From assembly GCA_966211525.1 (NCBI GenBank), contig CBIHOZ010000016.1:1-64000 (forward strand): DNA of 64,000 nt, given 5' to 3'. The notes under the pieces are model-generated. The model had not been told where the DNA came from. It ran no database searches and was given only the letters and a program-made list of their open reading frames with translations. Of the stretch, positions 34,837 to 45,003 are shown one piece after another. The stretch is from Ohtaekwangia sp966211525. Its GTDB lineage: Bacteria; Bacteroidota; Bacteroidia; Cytophagales; Cyclobacteriaceae. The translations under genes and the position numbers were made by a program. Each line of letters opens with the position of its first letter. Position 1 is the first letter of the stretch.

Positions 34837-35820
34837 GTGAATGTGTCTAAAAATATTAGTTATTTAAAAACTATTTTGAACCCAGAAAAAACTTCGATTT
34901 TGCTACAGTATCAGTCTACTCCGGTTCAGGAATTTCATCATGCGGCTTTGGAAAAAGCTGGCGTGCAATTAATGGTTAAACGCGAAGACCTGAATCATCC
35001 CTTTATCTCCGGCAACAAGTGGTGGAAATTGAAATACAACCTGGAAGAAGCGCAGCGACTCAACAAGAAGACACTGCTCACATTTGGCGGAGCGTTCTCC
35101 AATCATATCTATGCTGTTGCCGCGGCTGCAGCAGAATGCAACTTTAAAAGTATAGGTATCATTCGCGGAGAGGAAGTGCGACCCCTAAACCCTACGTTGC
35201 GTTTTGCAAGTGAGAATAATATGCAACTCCATTATGTTTCGCGCGAAGACTATAGAAAGAAAAATGAGACAGGCTATACTCAACACCTTCATGATGCGTT
35301 CGGTGATTTTTACGCTATACCCGAAGGCGGCACAAATATATTCGCATTGAAAGGCTGCGCAGAATTTGGACAGTCATTGCTAAATATTGATTTTGATTAC
35401 CTGTGTCTGGCAACGGGTACGGGTGGAACAATGGCGGGTATCATTGAAGGTTTGGCGGGTAAACGGGAAGTTGTTGGCGTAAGTGTGTTGAAAGGAGACT
35501 TCCTTACGCAAGAGATTGACATGTTACTGAAAACTTCAGCAGCTTATAAAAAAAATTTATCACCGGTTTATGGAAAATGGCAAGTGCTTACATCTTATCA
35601 CCACGGAGGCTATGCTAAGGTGCCGGATGTGCTGAAGAATTTTATACGTGAAATGTACCAGCAGCATAACCTTCCGCTCGATCCTGTGTATACGGGCAAG
35701 TTGATGTGGGCGGTGTTGGAAGAGGTAAAGAAAGGCTTTTTTAGGCGAGGGTCCACTATACTTGCCCTGCATACAGGCGGGCTGCAAGGAGCTGTTTCTT
35801 ACCCGAACCTATATGAATAA
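34837..35820 (+). CDS. PLP-dependent deaminase/desulfhydrase (ACC deaminase/D-cysteine desulfhydrase family)
   Basis: ~327-residue fold-type II PLP enzyme. The Schiff-base Lys lies in SGNKWWKLKYNL, and GGAFSNHIYAVAAAAAE is the phosphate-adjacent loop. GTGGTMAGIIEGL binds the PLP phosphate. Members deaminate 1-aminocyclopropane-1-carboxylate or D-cysteine; in Bacteroidota the true substrate is usually unknown. No ATG fits: GTG at 34837 is used, but GTG at 34843 or TTG at 34876 are possible. Its last codons overlap the start of the macroglobulin gene by eight bases. Confidence 0.88.
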   Translation: MNVSKNISYLKTILNPEKTSILLQYQSTPVQEFHHAALEKAGVQLMVKREDLNHPFISGNKWWKLKYNLEEAQRLNKKTLLTFGGAFSNHIYAVAAAAAECNFKSIGIIRGEEVRPLNPTLRFASENNMQLHYVSREDYRKKNETGYTQHLHDAFGDFYAIPEGGTNIFALKGCAEFGQSLLNIDFDYLCLATGTGGTMAGIIEGLAGKREVVGVSVLKGDFLTQEIDMLLKTSAAYKKNLSPVYGKWQVLTSYHHGGYAKVPDVLKNFIREMYQQHNLPLDPVYTGKLMWAVLEEVKKGFFRRGSTILALHTGGLQGAVSYPNLYE

Positions 35821-38800
35821 ATTTTTACTCGCGTGCCTGTTACTCGTATATACAAATGCCGCTGCACAAAGTCTGGTTGAGTCACGAACATCCAGTTACT
35901 ATACCTTCATTTATAAGATCACGAATAAAGAAGCTGAGAAGCTATATACGGAAAGCTATACTGCGCTTTCGGACAGTCTCTTTCATACGTTGGTAGACTC
36001 ATATCCTTCGGATTCTGTTTATAAAAAAGTACTTCCTACCGGGCATTATCTCTATGTCAACGCTACGGGCGCCACATTAGATGCCGCGATGGAATCGGTG
36101 AATAATCTCGATATGGCGATTCTTAACAATCATCGCGACTTGCTGCTATCATTTCACGATGTAAACGGAAACGCGGTAAACACACTCAAGCCAAGGTTAG
36201 GCAACAGAAATATACCCTTCTCCAAAAAGAACAACGCTTACCGAATCGCCACGACAAACCGACAGGGATGGATAAAAGTTTTACATGACGGACACGTTTC
36301 ATTCTTTGATATCCGGCGGAAGTATAATAACAATCTTCCGAAACGTGTAACACGAAAAGTATTGGGAACATTTCCCTTCAATCATATTGCGTCACCATTC
36401 TTTTACGTTGCACGATCTGTACGAAGCCTGTTCGATTACACCAGCATTCATCCACCGGGTATATATTATAGAGTACGAAAAATCTTTACTCCAAAATCAT
36501 ATAGTGGTTACGTTGTTTTGAACAAGCCCAAATATAAACCGGGCGATACCGTAAAATTGAAGGCCTATATTGTTAATGCAAAGGGCAAACCGGCAAAACA
36601 TAAACTCACGGTTGAACTTCATCAACACTATACCAGTGAATCTGCCAAAACACTGCAAAAGGTAAGTCCTTACAGACCGGGTGCTTATACTTATGAATTT
36701 GTACTACACGATAGCATGAAATTGGTTCTCGACAAAAGTTATAGCATCCAGTTCAACAACAAAAGAAGTCATAACTATCCCTCCACTTCGTTTGAGTACG
36801 AACAGTATGAACTCCAGCAGAATTCGTACAGTATACGCAGCAACAATGCACCTCCACACAAGCCGGCAACTATATATCTAAAGGGAACGGATGCCAACGA
36901 TCTCCCGCTGTACGATGTTCGGGTTCAACTCATTGTAAAATCAGCAAGCGTCAGCGACTTTGCACGACCGGCAACTTTCGTAAGGGATACGCTATGGACG
37001 CACAACCTGAAGCTTGACCCGATTGGTGAAACCAGTATACCACTGCCTGACTCTATATTTCCGAAAGCTGCACTGGATTACAACGTAACGGCAATCTTTA
37101 CCAATACCGATAACGAGCGCCACGTTAAGGAGCTGAGTCTGAAATATACCTATATAATACCTGCCGGTGATATTAAGGTGGAGAACGATTCGGTAATTTT
37201 TACCTCAGCAAGCACCGGTAAATTTAAAATACAGTCATTAAACAAAGCCGGTGACGTTGTTGAGCAGAAAGAAGTATCGCTGCCTTATAAACAAAAGACG
37301 GATCAGCATATACAAAACTATGTACTGTTGCAGAATGATATCTTTATAAAAAAGATAAGTCTAGAATCGGTTGGCGATGATTTGCAGGTTAGTGCAGAGC
37401 ATACAAAAGACAGTCTGTTCATCGTCACACAAAATCCCCGTAAGCTGCCTTTCCATTACCAGCTTTTCAAAAACAATACCATTATCGAGCAGGGCTATAG
37501 TTATGATTATATAGCGAAACGAAAAGCATCGCCCCGTGCCCGGTACTATTTGGCCATTCAGTATATCTGGGCAGGAGAATCCCGTAATCAGAATTATGAT
37601 ATACCGTTTGCCAAAAAACCACTGCACATAGAAGTTAATCATCCGGCCGCAGTATATCCCGGACAACAAGTGGCTATAAAAATAAATGTGAAAGATGCAT
37701 TCGACCGGCCGGTAAAAAATGCGGATCTCACAGCCTATAGCATAACCAGAAAATTTAAAGAAGCTTTCCCCACTACCGTGCCTAATTACGAACGATTCAA
37801 GAGTCGTAAGATCTTCAACGAGTTTAGTGAGAAGGAACATGAGCATTCATTCAAAAATGATTTACACTATCATTTCTGGAAGAGCAGGCTTGGTTTGGAC
37901 AGCATTGAGTACTATCATTTTCTTTATCCTGAAAAAAATATCTATAAACACCATACAGCGGGCGAAGACAGCATCACGCAAATAGCCCCGTTCGTTGTAA
38001 GCAATGGTCAATTACAACCTATATACTATATATACATTGACCATGAGCTGAAATACTATCATGAAGTACAAAGCCTGGAGCCGTATTCTTTCCGCACATC
38101 GCCAGGACAGCACAATCTTACCATACGACTTTCCAACAAGCTGATAATTATTAACCGTGTAAACGTTGAGAGAAATAAAAAACTTATACTTAGTGTCGAT
38201 CTCAATACGCTGCCGAAGGATGTTGATGTAATCGAAGAAGAGCGGAAGTTCAGCGATTATGAAATACAAAAACTCTGGCCGCACTTTCTCCTGCTGAATC
38301 GCGATGAAACACAGCGGCTCGCGTATCTGCTACAAGGAAATAACTACCATGTGATGGTGCCTTTTAACTGGGGAAGCGATACACAAAAACTTTTCGGGCC
38401 TTTTATACCCGGCACGGTCTCATACTATACACCACAGTTCAACACCGCTTTTCACTTCAAACCCGGACGAGTTGTAACCATTGAACCGAACCTTGTGGAT
38501 CGTGAGAGTTATGATATGCGCAGCCTCTTCCAGCGTCCGCTATATTATCAATCGTTCAGTCCTTCGCTGCGAGACCAGGTACAAACTGAAAAACGCATTC
38601 TCGAATACTGGAAACAAAATGAAATAGAACCGCAGAAAGAATATACCATTCGAAAGTATCCTACTAATTACCCGGTGTCTAAAAAAACAGGCACGCTTGT
38701 TATTCAGGATAATCGCGGTGGGTTGCCTCAACATTTCGCCACTTTTATTTTGAATCTCGATTTACCGGATGAGTACTATATTTTCCCCGGTCGTCAGTCA

Positions 38801-41626
38801 AGTTTAACACCCTTGCTTCCCGGCAGGTACCAGGTTATTCTGCTCTATAAAGACGGCCAGTATAGCAAGCCGGAGCCCGTTGCTGTGAAGCCCTATGGGA
38901 GAACATTCTATGCGCTCGCTGACGAAAAATTACTGCCAGCCGATACCTTCAGCACTGAAGTAATGGAGCGAATAAAAAAATGGTCTAACGAATCGGTATA
39001 TATTGATCAGAACCGTATGCACGAAATGCAAAGTCTGCGTTCGCTATATTACCGCGAGTCAACCTATAATGAATCGTTTACTGGTGGCCGTTGGGTGACG
39101 GGAAAGGTTACTGATAGCTCCGGAGAAGCGGTGCCCGGAGTAAGCGTAATTGTGAAAGGAACAGCCAACGGTACGGCTACTGATGTAAATGGAGCGTATC
39201 GTATCTATGTACCAGCCAATGGTATATTGGTTGTTTCGTTCATCGGCTATACATCGCAGGAACTTAACACCTCCAGCGCCAGCCAGGTAAATGTAAATCT
39301 TGCAGAGGATGTGCAGATGTTGAGTGAGGTGGTTGTGGTAGGGTATGCCTCTACGGAAAGAAAAAGTTTAACGTCTGCGGTCGCATCAATTCAGGGAAGA
39401 ACTTTGGGAATTACGACTCTTGCGGGTCGTGCACCGGGAGTAATGATGGATTCCATTAGTGTACAGCTGAGAGGTGTTTCAAGTATTAAAGGTAATTCTT
39501 CACCCTTGGTAGTAATCGATGGTATACCGAAAGCAATGGACGACATTGATCGCAGCAGGATCACATCAATGGTTGTACTCAAATCCGAAGAGGCTGTTGC
39601 TATATATGGTGCACGTGCAGCCAATGGTGTGATACTGATCTCTACCAAAGCCGGCATGACAAAATCTCAATTGCTAAAAACCAAATTACCGGATACACCA
39701 CAGCTAGCATTAACCGGAGATGCGGCCCCCGGATCATCATTACGAAAAAATTTCCGCGACTATGCATTCTGGCAGCCTAAACTATATACTGATAAAAACG
39801 GAGAAGCATCGTTCAACGTAACCTTCCCTGATGATATAACAGGGTGGGATATATATGTACTTGGAATGGCTTCTAAGAAACGCACCGGACAAACGCAAAG
39901 TAAAATTCAGTCTTATAAACCTCTGGCTGCGCAACTGTCATTACCAAATTTCCTGGTGCAGAGCGACAGCGCATGGGCTATCGGCAAGATTACAAATTAT
40001 GGAAGCGACAGTCTGCGCATTCAACGCCTCATTGAAGTTGATAACAAGACTATACGGCAAGGCGATATTACTATTAAAAATACAGCGATCGATACGATCG
40101 CCCTCACTGCTGAAACGATGGATAGCCTTGCGGTGAAATATAGCCTGGCCTACAAGAAATACGAAGATGGTGAACTTCGTAAAATACCGGTGATGCCGAT
40201 TGGTTCCCTCGAAGCCTCCGGGTTCTTTGCACCAGTTACGCGCGATACAACGTTGACATTTACATTTGATTCGCCCGGCAAGATCAAGCTATATGCGCAA
40301 GCTGATGTGATGGATGTTCTGCTCGATGAGATCAGTGTACTCAAAATATATCCGTATGATTGCAACGAGCAACTTGCTTCAAAACTAAAGGCGTTGCTCG
40401 CGGAAAAAGCAATTCGTGACTACAAGAAAGAAAAATTCAGCCATGATAAACAAGTTGAAAAGGCTATCAAACGATTAACAGCTAATCAGCAAAAAGATGG
40501 TGGCTGGGGCTGGTGGAATGCTACCGGAGAGCGAAGTGTATGGATAACGATTCACATTGCGAAAGCTTTGTTGTGGGCCGATCAGCTTGGATATACCGTT
40601 AACTTCGATAAGCTGGGTGTAAAAAATTACCTGATGCAAAATACGACTACCGCTACTGCAACTGATCTGCAATTAAAGTCATGGATATTTCTTTCTGAAA
40701 CAGGCGAGCATCTTGCCATGCAGAGTATACTTGACTCGCTGAATAAAAAGATCAAACGTCCTTCGCAGCATGAACAACTTTTGATACAACGCCTGAAGCA
40801 GCTGCAAAAGATGGATGTGGACTGGAGCATGATCAACAAGCAGCGACATGAAACATTAAAAGGAAACTGGTATTGGGGAGAAAGTAATTATTCACTCCGT
40901 GACAACGACACCGATAATACGCTTGTTGTCTTTCAAATGATGGAGCACCGAAATCCGAACGATGTAAACCTGCTGAAGTTACAGAACTACTTCCTTGAAA
41001 AACGCAAACGCAGCTGGTTGAATACTTACCAGTCTTCGCAAATAATTGAAGTGCTGTTGCCTTACTTGCTGAAACAAAAGCAACACGACCAAAAATCAGC
41101 AATTGTGATTAACAACCAGCACGAGATAACAAAGTTTCCGTTTGAACAGGAGTATACAAACATCAAGAGTATATCCGTTCGTAAAACCGGAAACGGCCCG
41201 GTATATATCACAGCTTTCCAGGAAAAATGGAATGCAGCTCCCCAAAAAGTAGAAAAGGATTTTGTTATACACACTACATGGCAGCAAGGCATCCAAAAAT
41301 TGAAAGCGGGCAAGCCTGTAAAGCTCGAAGTAAAACTTGAGGTGAAGAAAGATGCAGAATATGTTATGATCAATATACCTATACCGGCAGGCTGTTCATA
41401 CAACAATAAAAATCAAAGCTGGTCCGGTAGTGAAGTACATCGCGAATATGATTTACATGAAACGCGCATTTATTGTGAGCGGCTTCGTGCTGGTATATAT
41501 CATTACACCATCGATCTTCTTCCGCGGTATAAAGGTAAATATCGCCTCAACCCGGCAAAAGCTGAATGGATGTACTTCCCGGTTATATATGGCCGCGATG
41601 AAATGAAGAATGTAGCAATCGAATAA
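35813..41626 (+). CDS. Alpha-2-macroglobulin family protein with inserted carboxypeptidase-regulatory and TonB-plug domains
   Basis: 1937 residues with a signal peptide (1-19, ending TNAAAQ). MG2-type macroglobulin domain at ~230-330 (LNKPKYKPGDTVKLKAYIVN). At ~1090-1175 a CarboxypepD_reg fold (VTGKVTDSSGEAVPGVSVIV), then a SusC-type plug (~1180-1280: ASIQGRT, SSPLVVIDGIP, AVAIYGARAANGVILI), but no TonB-dependent barrel. The A2M core continues with FPDDITGWDIYVLGM. Cys1517 lies in DCNEQ, matching the CxEQ thioester of bacterial macroglobulins; the helical thioester domain (KDGGWGWWNATGERS) follows. Bacterial macroglobulins trap proteases. ATG at 35813 is chosen because it starts the signal; it overlaps the upstream gene by eight bases. 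Confidence 0.93.
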   Translation: MNKFLLACLLLVYTNAAAQSLVESRTSSYYTFIYKITNKEAEKLYTESYTALSDSLFHTLVDSYPSDSVYKKVLPTGHYLYVNATGATLDAAMESVNNLDMAILNNHRDLLLSFHDVNGNAVNTLKPRLGNRNIPFSKKNNAYRIATTNRQGWIKVLHDGHVSFFDIRRKYNNNLPKRVTRKVLGTFPFNHIASPFFYVARSVRSLFDYTSIHPPGIYYRVRKIFTPKSYSGYVVLNKPKYKPGDTVKLKAYIVNAKGKPAKHKLTVELHQHYTSESAKTLQKVSPYRPGAYTYEFVLHDSMKLVLDKSYSIQFNNKRSHNYPSTSFEYEQYELQQNSYSIRSNNAPPHKPATIYLKGTDANDLPLYDVRVQLIVKSASVSDFARPATFVRDTLWTHNLKLDPIGETSIPLPDSIFPKAALDYNVTAIFTNTDNERHVKELSLKYTYIIPAGDIKVENDSVIFTSASTGKFKIQSLNKAGDVVEQKEVSLPYKQKTDQHIQNYVLLQNDIFIKKISLESVGDDLQVSAEHTKDSLFIVTQNPRKLPFHYQLFKNNTIIEQGYSYDYIAKRKASPRARYYLAIQYIWAGESRNQNYDIPFAKKPLHIEVNHPAAVYPGQQVAIKINVKDAFDRPVKNADLTAYSITRKFKEAFPTTVPNYERFKSRKIFNEFSEKEHEHSFKNDLHYHFWKSRLGLDSIEYYHFLYPEKNIYKHHTAGEDSITQIAPFVVSNGQLQPIYYIYIDHELKYYHEVQSLEPYSFRTSPGQHNLTIRLSNKLIIINRVNVERNKKLILSVDLNTLPKDVDVIEEERKFSDYEIQKLWPHFLLLNRDETQRLAYLLQGNNYHVMVPFNWGSDTQKLFGPFIPGTVSYYTPQFNTAFHFKPGRVVTIEPNLVDRESYDMRSLFQRPLYYQSFSPSLRDQVQTEKRILEYWKQNEIEPQKEYTIRKYPTNYPVSKKTGTLVIQDNRGGLPQHFATFILNLDLPDEYYIFPGRQSSLTPLLPGRYQVILLYKDGQYSKPEPVAVKPYGRTFYALADEKLLPADTFSTEVMERIKKWSNESVYIDQNRMHEMQSLRSLYYRESTYNESFTGGRWVTGKVTDSSGEAVPGVSVIVKGTANGTATDVNGAYRIYVPANGILVVSFIGYTSQELNTSSASQVNVNLAEDVQMLSEVVVVGYASTERKSLTSAVASIQGRTLGITTLAGRAPGVMMDSISVQLRGVSSIKGNSSPLVVIDGIPKAMDDIDRSRITSMVVLKSEEAVAIYGARAANGVILISTKAGMTKSQLLKTKLPDTPQLALTGDAAPGSSLRKNFRDYAFWQPKLYTDKNGEASFNVTFPDDITGWDIYVLGMASKKRTGQTQSKIQSYKPLAAQLSLPNFLVQSDSAWAIGKITNYGSDSLRIQRLIEVDNKTIRQGDITIKNTAIDTIALTAETMDSLAVKYSLAYKKYEDGELRKIPVMPIGSLEASGFFAPVTRDTTLTFTFDSPGKIKLYAQADVMDVLLDEISVLKIYPYDCNEQLASKLKALLAEKAIRDYKKEKFSHDKQVEKAIKRLTANQQKDGGWGWWNATGERSVWITIHIAKALLWADQLGYTVNFDKLGVKNYLMQNTTTATATDLQLKSWIFLSETGEHLAMQSILDSLNKKIKRPSQHEQLLIQRLKQLQKMDVDWSMINKQRHETLKGNWYWGESNYSLRDNDTDNTLVVFQMMEHRNPNDVNLLKLQNYFLEKRKRSWLNTYQSSQIIEVLLPYLLKQKQHDQKSAIVINNQHEITKFPFEQEYTNIKSISVRKTGNGPVYITAFQEKWNAAPQKVEKDFVIHTTWQQGIQKLKAGKPVKLEVKLEVKKDAEYVMINIPIPAGCSYNNKNQSWSGSEVHREYDLHETRIYCERLRAGIYHYTIDLLPRYKGKYRLNPAKAEWMYFPVIYGRDEMKNVAIE

Positions 41627-41627
41627 T

Positions 41628-42380
41628 TTAAACCAGCATCATAATGGCAGCAACAAGTGTCATGCCGATAATAAACCAGCGGTATAGCTTCTCGGGTATA
41701 TTTTTGACAACTACGATACCGATGAGCGCACCAACAGCAATCAGAGGAAGAGCTGAAAGGTTGAGCAGAAACGTATTCCAAGTAATGGTATGCCATGCAA
41801 AAACATGAAAGGGCACCTTGAACCAGTTCATCACCATAAAGAACCAGGCCGTTGTACCTATAAATGCATTTTTAGGTAAACGCATCGATAGAAAATATAC
41901 TGCCATAACAGAGCCGGCCAGGTTTCCCACCATGGACGTAAAACCTCCGGCTGTACCGGTTAACGCTGCAAACCATTTATAGTCTGGTATATCTTCTTTA
42001 TGACCACGCTCCAGCCATAGCATGATAATAACACTCCCTACAATGATAACCGCCATGATCATTCGAAAAATGTTATCATCGATCATACCTCCTACTATAG
42101 TTCCCAGCACGGTGCCGATTACAGCCCACGGAAAAAGTTTTTTAAGATGCTGCCACGAAGCGTGCCGATGGTAGTACCATACTCCCATTACATCCGCAAG
42201 ACAAAGCATCGGCAACATAATACCGCTGGACAATTGACCACCAAATACCGAAGCAAGCAACGGTACGGCTATCATGCCGGTGCCATGCACTCCTGTTTTC
42301 GACATGCCCACAAATACAGCCACCAGCAGAAAGATGAGTAAATCAGCTGTAGTGAACTGAAACGAGAAAAGTGTTATCAA
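41628..42380 (-). CDS. TauE/SafE family sulfite/anion exporter
   Basis: 250-residue integral membrane protein with about eight spans, of the TauE/SafE (DUF81) family, which exports sulfite or other organosulfur anions; here the substrate is unknown. Conserved features are the repeats with VGMSKTGVHGTGMIAVPL and GTAGGFTSMVGNLAGSVMAVYFL. The start is TTG at 42380; no in-frame ATG precedes the first span. It ends two bases from the macroglobulin stop (convergent), and the deoxynucleoside kinase gene ends 28 bases upstream on the same strand. Confidence 0.92.
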   Translation of the reverse strand: MITLFSFQFTTADLLIFLLVAVFVGMSKTGVHGTGMIAVPLLASVFGGQLSSGIMLPMLCLADVMGVWYYHRHASWQHLKKLFPWAVIGTVLGTIVGGMIDDNIFRMIMAVIIVGSVIIMLWLERGHKEDIPDYKWFAALTGTAGGFTSMVGNLAGSVMAVYFLSMRLPKNAFIGTTAWFFMVMNWFKVPFHVFAWHTITWNTFLLNLSALPLIAVGALIGIVVVKNIPEKLYRWFIIGMTLVAAIMMLV

Positions 42381-42408
42381 CTATATATTATTTTGAGGAC
42401 GAAGTATA

Positions 42409-43044
42409 CTATATATTACTGAACAGGCTGTTCAACTCCAGGTCGATCTTGCTTACGATGGAAGAGAAGTCATCGATGTTGGAAACAAAGTCCAGGTCAT
42501 TCACATCGATCACCAGTAACTTGCCGAGGTTGTAACCACCGATCCATCTTTCATAATGCTCGTTGAGATTGCGCAGATAGTCTATGCGAATGGAGTATTC
42601 GTAATCGCGGCCGCGTTTTTCAATCTGTCGTACAAGTTTGGGTATATCTGCCTTCAGATAGATGAGCAGATCCGGAGGCTTTACAAAGTTGATCATGGAA
42701 TGAAATGTATCGAGGTAACTTTGAAAGTCACGTTCCGACATAAAACCACTGTCGTGCAGGTTAGCCGCGAAGATGTAAGCATCTTCATAGATGGTGCGGT
42801 CCTGAATGGTGATCTTGTTTACGGCTGCACGAATCTTGTTGATCTGTTTAAAGCGACTGTTCAGAAAATACATTTGCACGTGAAACGACCAGCGGTGCAT
42901 GTCGCCATAGAAATCGCGCAGGTATGGATTATCATCTACCGACTCGAGCAATGCCTGCCAGCCATAGTGTTTGGAGAGCTTCCCTGCAAGCGTAGTTTTT
43001 CCTGAACCGATGTTTCCGCAGATAGCAATGTGTTGTGGATGCAC
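42409..43044 (-). CDS. Deoxynucleoside kinase
   Basis: Phosphorylates deoxynucleosides for salvage. P-loop GNIGSGKTT right at the N-terminus, substrate motif DRTIYEDAYIFAANL (the DRS/ERS-type motif) and the LID Arg cluster in LVRQIEKRGRDYE. 211 residues from GTG at 43044, which gives the usual family start (HPQHIAICGNIG). A TTG at 43086 would add 14 residues with no family support. No ATG is available. Located between the TauE/SafE and corA genes. Confidence 0.9.
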   Translation of the reverse strand: MHPQHIAICGNIGSGKTTLAGKLSKHYGWQALLESVDDNPYLRDFYGDMHRWSFHVQMYFLNSRFKQINKIRAAVNKITIQDRTIYEDAYIFAANLHDSGFMSERDFQSYLDTFHSMINFVKPPDLLIYLKADIPKLVRQIEKRGRDYEYSIRIDYLRNLNEHYERWIGGYNLGKLLVIDVNDLDFVSNIDDFSSIVSKIDLELNSLFSNI

Positions 43045-43168
43045 GACTTTTTTGGTGGCGAAGGTAATCAAAAAAGTACTCCTCAAAATGGTATACCTTC
43101 ATCAACCCGCTCACCAGATATATAGCATGATGAACCTAGTAGGAGATGTCCTTTGTAAAGAAAACTTT

Positions 43169-44122
43169 CTACAGCCAGTTCTTCCGCTTGAAAAACCAGA
43201 GGAAGCCCAGCGAGGAAAGAATCATGAGTCCAACGGCCGTGGGGTATCCACCAATCCACTCAAGCTCCGGCATGTGCTTGAAGTTCATACCATAGATACT
43301 GGCAATAAGTGTGGGTGGCATGAACACCACCGTTACAACGGTAAATATTTTGATGACGGTGTTCTGCTCAATGTTAACAAGACCCAGAAATGTATTCTGC
43401 AGATATTCAAGACGCTCGGAACTGAACTGCGCGTGCTGCAGCAGCGACCCTATATCTTTAATGATGATCTTGAGTCGCTCATTCTCCATCTTGTTAAATT
43501 CCGGTATACGAATGAGTGAACTTACCACGCGCTGTTTTTCCGTAATGGTTTCGTGAAGCACCATGGTGTTTTCCTGAAGCTGTGCTATACCGAGCAGGAG
43601 ATCTTCTTTCAGTGATCTGCGTGCGATCAGGTCTTTACTGATTACGTTCAGCTTACGATTTATACCTTCAATCAAGTCGGCATCACTATCAATGCGTGTT
43701 TCGAGGATGGTAAGGAATACATCGAGGCCGTGTTCTTTTGCTTCGGCGTTCATCGTTTTCATTCTGCGCACCGTCTCTGCAAATATTTTCAGATCGCCCT
43801 GGCGATAAGTAAACAACACGCGATTCTTGAGGATGAACGTTACGTTTTGTATGGCGAGCTCTGCTTCCTGGTTCGATACAAAAGTTAGGTTGATCTCGGT
43901 TGTTTCATCAGTCTCTAAAAAGCGCGAACTGCTTTCAATCTCCTGTACCTCCTGGTAAGTAAAGAATTCAATTTTATAGTTCTTCTCTATAAATTCCTTC
44001 TCCTCCTGTGATGGCGACTGCAGGTCTATCCAGATAATGTCTGAAAGCTTAACGATTTGTTCGCGCGGCAGATTTTTGAACTGCTCCAGTTTTCCCTGCC
44101 TGATAGTATAAACCCTGATCAT
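43169..44122 (-). CDS. corA: CorA-family magnesium/divalent-cation channel
   Basis: 317 residues. A large N-terminal cytoplasmic domain with a long stalk helix, then two C-terminal spans. The selectivity motif YGMN lies at the end of TM1 (IASIYGMNFKHMPELEW). The protein ends in a basic tail FFKRKNWL. Pentamer in the inner membrane. ATG at 44122. It is separated from the kinase gene by 124 bases. Confidence 0.95.
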   Translation of the reverse strand: MIRVYTIRQGKLEQFKNLPREQIVKLSDIIWIDLQSPSQEEKEFIEKNYKIEFFTYQEVQEIESSSRFLETDETTEINLTFVSNQEAELAIQNVTFILKNRVLFTYRQGDLKIFAETVRRMKTMNAEAKEHGLDVFLTILETRIDSDADLIEGINRKLNVISKDLIARRSLKEDLLLGIAQLQENTMVLHETITEKQRVVSSLIRIPEFNKMENERLKIIIKDIGSLLQHAQFSSERLEYLQNTFLGLVNIEQNTVIKIFTVVTVVFMPPTLIASIYGMNFKHMPELEWIGGYPTAVGLMILSSLGFLWFFKRKNWL

Positions 44123-44310
44123 AAAAAAGTATCGCGCTGCAAGTTAAAGTATCCCTGTGAATAAAATATGGCGGCAAGTTTACGTCATCGATCGTTATGG
44201 TAAAAACTTATTCCTGCATGGCAGGACGTTGAAAACATTTTATCTTACTTCCTTCTAAAAAAAGACTTATCGTTACACAAACCCAAAAACTTACTAAAAC
44301 CTCTACATTC

Positions 44311-44937
44311 ATGAAACCTGTTCTTTTTGTTGTTCTGCTTCTTTGCAGTTCTTCGTTGTATGCACAGCTGGCCAAGGGAAACATTGTGCTGGGCGGATCA
44401 CTCGGATACAATTCACAACATGACCGATCGTATGATCCCAACGGCTATCCCTATAGAGGAGAAAGTACATCGATCACTATATCACCTAAAGCGGGCCTAT
44501 TTATCTCTGATAAATCAGCGGTTGGTCTTGCGCTATCGTATACCTCGCAGAACTCGGATGCTGTTTATTATGGCATTGGCTCGCTGGGTAAAACTGAACG
44601 CGATCTTTTTTCTATCACTCCTTATTTCCGTTCCTATAAATCATTCGGTGAAATAGCTGCGTTCTTTTTGCAGGCCGAAGCGTCTATTGGTTTCGGTACC
44701 CTTAAACTCAGCGGAACTCCGTATGACATTTCCACCTATAGCGTTGGCGTAAGACCAGGCTTTAATTTATTTCTTTCACCCAAGTGGGCAATCGAAGCCA
44801 CTTTCGGTTCGCTGGCGTATGAATCAACCAAGCAATCGCCCGAGAACAGCAAAAGCAGTGAACGAAGCGATAAATTCGGATTTAACTTCAACATGGCGAC
44901 ACTATCGCTCGGTGCACAGTTTTTTATAACACGCTAA
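44311..44937 (+). CDS. Outer-membrane beta-barrel protein
   Basis: 208 residues with a signal peptide (1-~18, ending SSLYAQ). The rest alternates polar and hydrophobic residues as in an eight-stranded outer-membrane barrel: NIVLGGSLGYNSQ at the start, KAGLFISDKSAVGLALSYTS, and LSLGAQFFITR as the last strand, ending in an aromatic-rich sequence. Such small OmpW/porin-like barrels are common in Bacteroidota; the role is unknown. ATG start. Confidence 0.85.
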   Translation: MKPVLFVVLLLCSSSLYAQLAKGNIVLGGSLGYNSQHDRSYDPNGYPYRGESTSITISPKAGLFISDKSAVGLALSYTSQNSDAVYYGIGSLGKTERDLFSITPYFRSYKSFGEIAAFFLQAEASIGFGTLKLSGTPYDISTYSVGVRPGFNLFLSPKWAIEATFGSLAYESTKQSPENSKSSERSDKFGFNFNMATLSLGAQFFITR

Positions 44938-44944
44938 TTAAAAA

Positions 44945-44982
44945 AAGAACCCGGCTGATATAAATACCATCCGGGTTTCTTC
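44945..44982. terminator. Intrinsic terminator between convergent genes
   Basis: AACCCGG (44948-44954) pairs with CCGGGTT (44971-44977) across a 16-base loop. An A-run lies left and TTTCTTCC right, so it may serve both the barrel gene and the minus-strand lipoprotein gene. Confidence 0.7.
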
Positions 44983-45003
44983 CAACCTGTAAACTGTAAA
45001 TCT

